Source: Nitrospinae bacterium RIFCSPLOWO2_12_39_16 (GTDB lineage: Bacteria; Nitrospinota; Nitrospinia; UBA9942). From it: a stretch of 5,309 bases of DNA. Below the pieces are notes generated by a model. It saw nothing but the letters and a program-made list of their open reading frames with translations, did no database searches and was not told where the DNA came from. The position numbers were made by a program, and so were the translations under genes. This document shows positions 1-3,763 of this stretch, in pieces. Every line of letters begins with the position of its first letter. Position 1 is the first letter of the stretch. The stretch covers positions 1-5,309 of the forward strand of contig MHDO01000155.1 in NCBI GenBank assembly GCA_001805005.1, in the 5' to 3' direction.

Positions 1-925
1 GTTTTACAGGGTGAACCTTTTCCTTTAAGATATTAATGAGCCTCTCCTCTATCTGAATCATGGTCATATCCCTTATTGTTGCAGAGGATGCAGTTGGATG
101 TCCCCCCCCGCCGAATTCATGGGCAACTGCTGCAACATCCACTGCCTCTATCCTGCTTCTTGCCACGAGATGAATCCTGTCCTCCATCCTCACAAGGACA
201 AAAAGGCAGTTCAGATTTTCCATATCCTTTAACTTATGAGTAAGGATTGCCAAATCTCCTATATAGCTATCAGATGATGCAGTGGCTAAAGCAACCGGTA
301 AGCCGTTTATATCATGTATCTCAAGTCCATGAATCAGGTCATTTAAAAGGGAGAACTGTTCAGGGGAGAGTTCCCTGTATATAAAATCTGAGACTACATT
401 GAGGTTTGCACCAATTGATAAAAGATAAGCAGAAGCCTCCAAATCCTCTGGTCTTGTGGATGTAAATGTAAGGGAGCCAGTGTCTTCATATATGCCGAGT
501 GCCATGATAGTTGCCTCTGCCGGGGTGAGGGGAATGCCCTTTTCCTTTAGGAGTTCCACAAATATTGTGGTTGTAGAGCCTCTCTCTCTTACAACTGTTA
601 CCTCAGATTCTATATCCTGAGGTGTATTTGGATGATGGTCATATACATGGACTGATACATTTTTTCTTTTGACGACACTTTCAAATGAACCAATCCTTCC
701 TGCAAGTCTTGTATCTACAATGATTAAGGTTGTTATCTCGTTAAGGGATATATTTTTAATTTTGTCAAACTGGAAGGAATAGTCAGAGGCTTTTAAAAAA
801 TCCCTCACATTTTTCTCCTGCGCCCCCGGAAATACAATTCTTGCATCAGGATAGAGCTTCTTTGCAGCAAGCATTGATGCAAGGCAGTCAAAATCCGCAT
901 TGAAATGTGTAGTTATTACTTTCAT
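1..925 (-). CDS. DHH-family phosphoesterase domain, N-terminal part of a probable DHH-CBS-nucleotidyltransferase (partial)
   Basis: The frame stays open from ATG at 925 to the window edge (308 codons, no stop), so the C-terminus is missing. Seen: an opening beta strand with HFNADFD (residues 7-13), VDTR (70-73), the signature DHH (96-98), YEDTGS (146-151) and GGGGH (272-276). These are the metal- and phosphate-binding motifs of DHH phosphoesterases, with the DHHA1-type GGGH near the end. Family knowledge: this fold hydrolyses phosphodiesters such as oligoribonucleotides. The start (MKVITTHFNADFDCLAS) and the PGAQEKN segment recall the front domain of long cytoplasmic proteins that continue into two CBS domains and a CCA-adding/poly(A)-polymerase-type head; a CBS domain would be expected just past the edge. 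The alternative is a stand-alone NrnA-like nuclease of about 320 residues. The start fits the family N-terminus, but no clear Shine-Dalgarno lies upstream. The GGGGH codons sit on a run of eight C (102-109). Confidence 0.85.
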   Translation of the reverse strand, partial: MKVITTHFNADFDCLASMLAAKKLYPDARIVFPGAQEKNVRDFLKASDYSFQFDKIKNISLNEITTLIIVDTRLAGRIGSFESVVKRKNVSVHVYDHHPNTPQDIESEVTVVRERGSTTTIFVELLKEKGIPLTPAEATIMALGIYEDTGSLTFTSTRPEDLEASAYLLSIGANLNVVSDFIYRELSPEQFSLLNDLIHGLEIHDINGLPVALATASSDSYIGDLAILTHKLKDMENLNCLFVLVRMEDRIHLVARSRIEAVDVAAVAHEFGGGGHPTASSATIRDMTMIQIEERLINILKEKVHPVK

Positions 926-942
926 AAGAGTGTCATCGTAAG

Positions 943-960
943 GGGGCTTTGCCCCAAAGC
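943..960. other. Small GC-rich hairpin in the leader of the DHH gene
   Basis: GGGGC (943-947), loop TTT, GCCCC (951-955) form a perfect 5-bp stem. An alternative pairing uses GCTTT (946-950) with AAAGC (956-960). It lies 18-35 bases upstream of the DHH-protein start codon on the minus strand, within the likely 5' leader. No T-run follows on either strand, so it is not a convincing terminator. A second small inverted repeat, AATCTT/AAGATT, follows at 961-974. A regulatory role is only possible; it could equally be a worn copy of a palindromic repeat, since its GGGGC-GCCCC core resembles the GGGCT-AGCCC arms inside the ligase gene. Confidence 0.35.
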
Positions 961-1013
961 AATCTTAAAAGATTAATCTAAAAATAAGTAAATACTGACT
1001 TTGAATTGGCTTT

Positions 1014-1043
1014 ATCTTATCTTATTTTAACAATTCCCGTCAA
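1014..1043 (-). promoter_or_regulatory. Possible sigma70-type promoter for the DHH gene
   Basis: On the minus strand TTGACG (1043-1038) is followed after 18 bases by TAAGAT (1019-1014), matching 5/6 and 4/6 of the consensus. Transcription would begin near 1007 and give a leader of about 80 bases that contains the 943-960 hairpin. A second TAAGAT at 1024-1019 is too close to the -35 to work. The DHH gene could also be read through from the upstream DUF4258-DUF2283 unit, because no terminator is visible between them. Confidence 0.3.
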
Positions 1044-1141
1044 AAAAATCATTTGGACAGATTTACTTATGGAAGGAATTATCAGAGATTGATTCATCTG
1101 CATGGGGAGAGGATATGGTTGGTTATGAAGTGAGAGGCTAA
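1031..1141 (+). pseudogene. Start-less coding-like remnant, function unknown
   Basis: Between stops at 1028-1030 (TAA) and 1139-1141 (TAA) a 36-codon plus-strand frame has no upstream ATG, GTG or TTG (the only ATG is internal, at 1112-1114). Its last two thirds look protein-like: they contain LWKELSEID, then SAWGED and GYEVRG, with normal codon choice for the neighbourhood. I do not recognise the family. It may be the C-terminal end of a small gene whose front has been lost, in keeping with other broken genes in this window. It could also be chance, as the frame is short. Confidence 0.25.
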
Positions 1142-1143
1142 CT

Positions 1144-1371
1144 TTATTTAGAAGTAGCTAATTTTTCAAGGGGGAGATTTTCAATGGATATATTGACAAG
1201 TTCTGAAAGTGCAAGCCGTTCACTGGCATCAAGAATTTCTATTCCAACAATATGTCCCTTCTCATCCAGATCAATTGTTACCCCTTCTTCTATATCAGTT
1301 GAATCGGCAATTTTTACTTCTCTAAATCTAATATACAATGCATCCACATCTTTACTATATTCTATTTTCAT
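1144..1371 (-). CDS. DUF2283 family protein, putative antitoxin-like partner
   Basis: A 75-residue acidic protein. The pattern MKIEYSKDVDALYIRF, then ADSTDIEEGVTIDLDE and GHIVGIEILDAS, is the classic DUF2283 layout: a small beta-rich domain opening with Y..D.DALYI.., a central D/E-rich strand carrying the V.(I/V)D.D motif, and closing G.EI..AS. A leucine-rich tail follows (residues 53-70). Biochemical function is unknown for the family. A good ribosome-binding site, AAGGG at 1381-1377, lies 5 bases before the ATG. The gene overlaps the end of the DUF4258 gene by 17 bases, so the two are translationally coupled in one transcript. DUF2283 genes often sit next to DUF4258 genes, a pairing usually read as a candidate toxin-antitoxin system; the antitoxin role is inference. 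Confidence 0.85.
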   Translation of the reverse strand: MKIEYSKDVDALYIRFREVKIADSTDIEEGVTIDLDEKGHIVGIEILDASERLALSELVNISIENLPLEKLATSK

Positions 1372-1612
1372 ATATTCCCTTCTTAAAATGCTTTTTCCTT
1401 ACTGTAACCGTAATAACCAGTATATTGTCATATTCCTCTCTAAATGTAACCCTCAAAAATCTGTTATTTATAAATCTATATGCATTTTTTCTCCCTTTTA
1501 TACTCGGCTCTACATACTCTGGTTCATGTATCGTTATCTTTGCCTCTTCTTCTGTAACATTACGCTCTTTCATTCTTCTTCTTGCATGACGGTCAAATCT
1601 GATAATTTTCAT
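1355..1612 (-). CDS. DUF4258 family protein, putative toxin-like partner
   Basis: An 85-residue, strongly basic protein when read from ATG at 1612-1610. Seen: RFDRHARRRMKERNVTEEE (residues 5-23), the typical DUF4258 opening with a histidine (H9), a basic helix and the R-M-x-E-R pattern; then a GRK..YRFINNRFLRVTF strand pair and NILVITVTVRKKHFK. The family has a compact alpha-beta build like RelE/BrnT-type mRNA interferases, so a toxin role is plausible but not shown. A longer frame from GTG at 1648 (12 extra residues) is unlikely: that GTG lies between the -35 and -10 hexamers of a good promoter, so it would not be in the mRNA. The only Shine-Dalgarno-like element, AAGG at 1633-1630, is rather far (17 bases) from the chosen ATG. 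It forms an operon with the DUF2283 gene. Confidence 0.78.
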   Translation of the reverse strand: MKIIRFDRHARRRMKERNVTEEEAKITIHEPEYVEPSIKGRKNAYRFINNRFLRVTFREEYDNILVITVTVRKKHFKKGIYENRI

Positions 1613-1638
1613 AGTAATAACATATTTAACCTTGTTAA

Positions 1639-1667
1639 ACCATATCACAGCATAGGGGATATGTCAA
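1639..1667 (-). promoter_or_regulatory. Sigma70-type promoter of the DUF4258-DUF2283 operon
   Basis: On the minus strand a perfect -35 TTGACA (1667-1662) is followed after exactly 17 bases by TATGGT (1644-1639, 4/6). An extended -10 TGn (TGA at 1647-1645) sits just before the -10. The start of transcription would be near 1632, giving a leader of about 20 bases before ATG 1612. This supports the shorter DUF4258 start. No clear operator palindrome is visible around it. Confidence 0.65.
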
Positions 1668-1792
1668 TTTTGTGGACAAATCATTCAGGTGATTAGAGGT
1701 CGTATATTGGGAAAGGAGGTGCATGGGTAAGAGGTGAGGGATATATAATTTGTCTTATTTTCGTGATACAGGTTTTAGGGGTCGTTTTATAA

Positions 1793-1813
1793 CTTCAAGC
1801 AAAAGGCTTGAGG
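1793..1813 (+). other. Hairpin in the leader of the broken lipoprotein gene
   Basis: CTTCAAGC (1793-1800) pairs with GCTTGAGG (1806-1813) as an 8-bp stem containing one G-T pair and a 5-base loop. It is 34 bases before the lipoprotein start and is followed by AT-rich sequence, not a T-run. It resembles no riboswitch I know. The rest of 1668-1847 shows no open gene. It contains an isolated AAAGGAGGT (1712-1720) only two bases before an ATG that reaches a stop after four codons, and a lone TATAAT at 1744-1749 with no good -35. Confidence 0.3.
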
Positions 1814-1847
1814 TATTAAATAGTCTTTATCAAATGGAGGTGTAAAT

Positions 1848-1957
1848 ATGAAAAAGGTAGGCATATTTTTTTAGTGCTGTTTATATTATTTTTAAGTTTC
1901 ACTGCAGGATGCAGTAGTGGAAGTTCATCTTCATCATGTAATAGCCGAAAAAGATGA
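1848..1957 (+). pseudogene. Truncated, frameshifted lipoprotein gene (signal peptide only)
   Basis: A strong ribosome-binding site GGAGG (1836-1840) sits 7 bases before ATG 1848. The frame opens MKKVGIFF and stops at TAG 1872-1874, directly after seven T (1866-1872). One extra T, or a -1 slip on that run, joins it to a frame that continues LVLFILFLSFTAGC, then SSGSSSSC, and ends at TGA 1955-1957. This is a bacterial lipoprotein signal peptide: MKK, a hydrophobic core of about 15 residues, a lipobox-like TAGC with Cys at 1910-1912, and a Ser/Gly linker. The mature protein is missing: from about 1937 the DNA belongs to an oppositely oriented membrane-protein gene. The gene therefore carries both a frameshift and a 3' truncation. 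The frameshift could be a homopolymer sequencing error; the truncation could be a real deletion or a misjoin. The identity of the lost protein cannot be told. Confidence 0.6.
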
Positions 1958-2375
1958 ATCCCAAAATTAAAGATGTCAGGACTGGGAAAATTTTTCTTTT
2001 GTAATTATAGTTATAATAATAGATTAGAAACAGATGGAAGATGATAAGAATTGGGAAGGCCGTCAGCCTTGACCAGATAGCCATCCAGCCAAATAAGAGA
2101 ATCATAAAGATATCCATATTTGTTTTGTATCGCTCAGTCAACATAAAATATAAGGATAGAGAGCAAAAAAATGCTGTGGTAGAGATTGGTCTGATAAGGG
2201 TAGTAAAATAAATCATATAGCTGTTTAAAGCAATTGATAGGGTATAAATCCATAATCCTCTTTTTGAAACACCTAAATATTTACAGGAAAGATAACCAAG
2301 TATAAAACTCCCTATTCCAATCCAAGGTTTACATTGATCTTTTTCATTAGAAATATAAGTCCCATTATAAGCCAC
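1899..2375 (-). pseudogene. Internal fragment of a multi-membrane glycosyltransferase (GT39/PMT-like), truncated at both ends
   Basis: An open frame of 158 codons whose first 20 or so overlap the ligase 3' end in another frame, and whose last 10 or so are antisense to the lipoprotein signal peptide; neither end looks genuine. The believable part, about 2310 down to 1945, encodes four to five hydrophobic segments in this order: SFILGYLSCKYLGVSKRGLWIYTLS, YFTTLIRP followed by FFCSLSLYFML, a polar loop, then MILLFGWMAIWSRLTAFPIL, then a Tyr/Asn/Lys-rich loop and a last segment. This resembles the middle of PMT_2/ArnT-type glycosyltransferases, which use polyprenyl-phosphate sugars (..yllgr.lfg...gl..A.ll.., ..RpY....fs.lslyf..). 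The N-terminal catalytic Asp region and the periplasmic C-terminal half are absent. It directly follows the ligase on the same strand, so it was probably a downstream operon member. The assignment is by pattern memory only. Confidence 0.45.
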
Positions 2376-3688
2376 ATCATTGTGGCTACCTCTGCATCCC
2401 CAAAGTTGTTTTCAAACATACCTGCCACATGGAAGCCGGCAACTGCCCCAAGACCACCGATGATGATAGGTTCTACAAATCTTTCATTCTGGCTTCTGGC
2501 TTCTGGCTTCTGGCTTCTGACTTTTAAATATATTTTTACTCCCTCTCTGAAAAATACAATCCATATCCATAAAAATGCTGCCAATCCGAATATCCCATGT
2601 TCAGCAGCCTGGGTTAAGATAGTATTATGTGCATGGGCATCTGATCCATTACTAAATTTATGGCTATATTTACCCCTGTAATCGTTTATTGCCTTACTAT
2701 AATTATCCATCCCCACTCCAAGAGGATGTTCTATTATCATATCTATTGTGCCTTTCCATATATAAAGCCTTTCAATATTGGTTGATATATTAAATATACT
2801 CTTAAAACGATTTAGAGAAGGTGACTGCAAGGAGTAAGCAGTAGGCAGTAGGGTGTAGGCAGTAAGAAATAAAAAAATTGAGCCAATTACAGAAAAGGCA
2901 ATAATCTTCCTTTTTTTGTAGGGCAAGCCTTCAGGCTTGCTTATTTTCGCAGGGCTAAAGCCCTGCCCTACGAGTACTAAGACGATTATAAAAAACATGG
3001 CAAATAAAGACCCTATCCATGCGTTACGGGTCATGGATGAAATTAGACCTGCGAAAATCAGGATAGTAGGCAGTAGGCAGTAAACAGTGGGCAGGGAAAA
3101 AAACTGTTTATTTTTTACTATCTGCAGTATCCTGCTTAAAGATAAACTAAAGCCGATGGAGAAAATCAGTAATAAAAATCCGCCGAATGTCATATGATGG
3201 TCAAAAAAACCTGTAGATGCTATGCCACCTTCTACTGTCCACTGGACAACCTTTCTACCTTCAGGTCTTGCTATATCCAGACCGGGGAAGATATGCTGGA
3301 GGACTCCATAAATAGATGTGATAGATGTGACAATTAGAAGGATATAGATAAGTTTTCTTATCATCCTTATATCTTCAATAAAAGTGAGTATTGAAAAAAA
3401 TGTCAGGATAATCCATAGTTTTTTAATTGATTTTAAACTGTGAGTAAAGTCAATTCCGAGTAGGGCTGCAATAATAACTGTGCCCAAAAACATTAGAATA
3501 GGGTAATTAAGAGGTGTTTTTGCAAATATTAGCCTTTTTTCTATAACCATCAGAATAACCCATGATAAAAGTATAATAAATAGCGATGCTTGGGCGGCTG
3601 ATATAGAGAAAGGCATAAATAATACGAAAGAATAGAATCCAAAGTTTATAGTCTTTATGAGAAGAATAATAATTCTTTCTTTGTCCAT
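2312..3688 (-). CDS. O-antigen ligase/polymerase family membrane protein (Wzy_C domain) carrying in-frame repeat insertions
   Basis: 458 residues, polytopic, with about ten to twelve hydrophobic segments. The Wzy_C signature is clear: SSMTRNAWIG (residues 217-226) at the start of a membrane segment, then a large periplasmic loop with R307..W311, EHPLGVGMDNY (320-330), DAHAHN (350-355) and AAEHGIFGLAAF (361-372). Family knowledge: such inner-membrane proteins polymerise O-units or ligate glycan from a lipid carrier to an acceptor; the sequence alone does not separate Wzy from WaaL. Unusual: residues 199-208, 240-257, 274-286 and 390-401 are translations of repetitive DNA (see the repeat features), all beside membrane segments, while the motif residues remain intact. 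ATG 3688 has no clear Shine-Dalgarno. The gene is divergent from the wzi-like gene, pointing to a shared surface-polysaccharide task. A glycosyltransferase remnant follows downstream. The C-terminus (FGDAEVATMMWLIMGL) looks natural. Confidence 0.85.
   Translation of the reverse strand: MDKERIIILLIKTINFGFYSFVLFMPFSISAAQASLFIILLSWVILMVIEKRLIFAKTPLNYPILMFLGTVIIAALLGIDFTHSLKSIKKLWIILTFFSILTFIEDIRMIRKLIYILLIVTSITSIYGVLQHIFPGLDIARPEGRKVVQWTVEGGIASTGFFDHHMTFGGFLLLIFSIGFSLSLSRILQIVKNKQFFSLPTVYCLLPTILIFAGLISSMTRNAWIGSLFAMFFIIVLVLVGQGFSPAKISKPEGLPYKKRKIIAFSVIGSIFLFLTAYTLLPTAYSLQSPSLNRFKSIFNISTNIERLYIWKGTIDMIIEHPLGVGMDNYSKAINDYRGKYSHKFSNGSDAHAHNTILTQAAEHGIFGLAAFLWIWIVFFREGVKIYLKVRSQKPEARSQNERFVEPIIIGGLGAVAGFHVAGMFENNFGDAEVATMMWLIMGLIFLMKKINVNLGLE
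2487..2521. repeat. Heptamer array GCCAGAA x5 inside the ligase gene
   Basis: On the plus strand four exact TTCTGGC units (2487-2514) are followed by TTCTGAC (2515-2521). On the coding (minus) strand the unit is GCCAGAA. The array is translated as residues 390-401 of the ligase (VRSQKPEARSQN), a hydrophilic loop after a membrane segment. The unit has no stop in any of the three coding-strand frames (A-R-S-Q-K-P-E cycle). The array probably grows and shrinks by replication slippage. Confidence 0.85.
2833..2867. repeat. Degenerate heptamer array GCCTACT x5 inside the ligase gene
   Basis: Plus-strand units are AGTAAGC, AGTAGGC, AGTAGGG, TGTAGGC and AGTAAGA (consensus AGTAGGC; coding strand GCCTACT). 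The array is translated as ligase residues 274-286, including TAYTLLPTAYS. It has the same unit as the array at 3065-3092, about 200 bases away. The coding-strand cycle A-Y-C-L-L-P-T has no stop, whereas the opposite strand contains TAG. Confidence 0.8.
2918..2971. repeat. 54-base double-palindrome element inserted in frame in the ligase gene
   Basis: Outer inverted repeat GTAGGGC (2918-2924) and GCCCTAC (2965-2971) encloses two perfect hairpins, each with 8-bp arms and a 2-base centre: GCAAGCCT-TC-AGGCTTGC (2923-2940) and GCAGGGCT-AA-AGCCCTGC (2949-2966), joined by TTATTTTC. The length is exactly 18 codons, translated as VGQGFSPAKISKPEGLPY (ligase residues 240-257) between two membrane segments. 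It looks like a REP/RPE-type mobile palindrome. The other two coding-strand frames contain TAG, so only this reading frame tolerates it. Confidence 0.85.
3065..3092. repeat. Heptamer array GCCTACT x4 inside the ligase gene
   Basis: Plus-strand units AGTAGGC, AGTAGGC, AGTAAAC and AGTGGGC are followed by a decayed fifth (AGGGAAA). On the coding strand the array gives ligase residues 199-208 (LPTVYCLLPT), just before a membrane segment and the SSMTRNAW motif. It is the same heptamer family and orientation as 2833-2867. Confidence 0.8.
3312..3329. repeat. 9-base tandem duplication in the ligase gene
   Basis: ATAGATGTG occurs twice in direct succession and encodes TSI-TSI (residues 121-126) in a membrane segment of the ligase. 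It is a length-preserving codon duplication, likely from slippage. It is unrelated to the heptamers. Confidence 0.6.
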
Positions 3689-3763
3689 ACAATCTATAAT
3701 ATAATAATTGTTTAGAAAGAATGGAAATATATAACTTTTTTAAATAATTCTATCAGCTAAAAA
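3689..3763. promoter_or_regulatory. Divergent AT-rich promoter region between the ligase and wzi-like genes
   Basis: These 75 bases separate two oppositely directed start codons and must hold at least one promoter if the genes are not read from further away. Two overlapping perfect TATAAT boxes are present on the plus strand at 3695-3700 and 3700-3705, but the -35 candidates are poor (TTCTTT only, inside the ligase start). The minus strand has similar TA-rich boxes too near the ligase ATG to be certain. Neither start codon has a good Shine-Dalgarno. I cannot fix the exact promoters. Confidence 0.35.

Noticed and set aside
1042..1048. T-run on the minus strand as terminator of the DUF operon
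   Set aside because: No stem-loop lies just upstream of the run.
1613..1648. N-terminal extension of the DUF4258 gene to GTG 1648
   Set aside because: The GTG lies between the -35 and -10 of a good promoter, and the family-like sequence starts at ATG 1612.
1184..1696. Plus-strand 170-codon open frame opposite the DUF pair
   Set aside because: It is antisense to two recognised protein families; its Ser/Ile-rich composition is the shadow of their codons.
1712..1735. Perfect AAAGGAGGT followed by ATG
   Set aside because: The spacing is only two bases and the frame stops after four codons; no gene follows.
2334..2681. Plus-strand 115-codon open frame opposite the ligase
   Set aside because: It is antisense to the conserved HAHN loop and heptamer array of the ligase; no ribosome-binding site or family pattern.
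3040..3060. Similarity of this stretch, in opposite orientation, to ATTTTCGCAGG within the 54-base element
   Set aside because: The match is short, lacks the hairpins, and here encodes ordinary ligase residues; probably chance.
2487..3092. CRISPR array
   Set aside because: The repeats are 7-base tandem units without spacers, plus one palindromic element; no cas genes are present.
3721..3747. Eight-codon leader peptide (MEIYNFFK) before the wzi-like gene
   Set aside because: No regulatory codon run and no attenuator-type hairpin follows; it is likely chance in AT-rich DNA.
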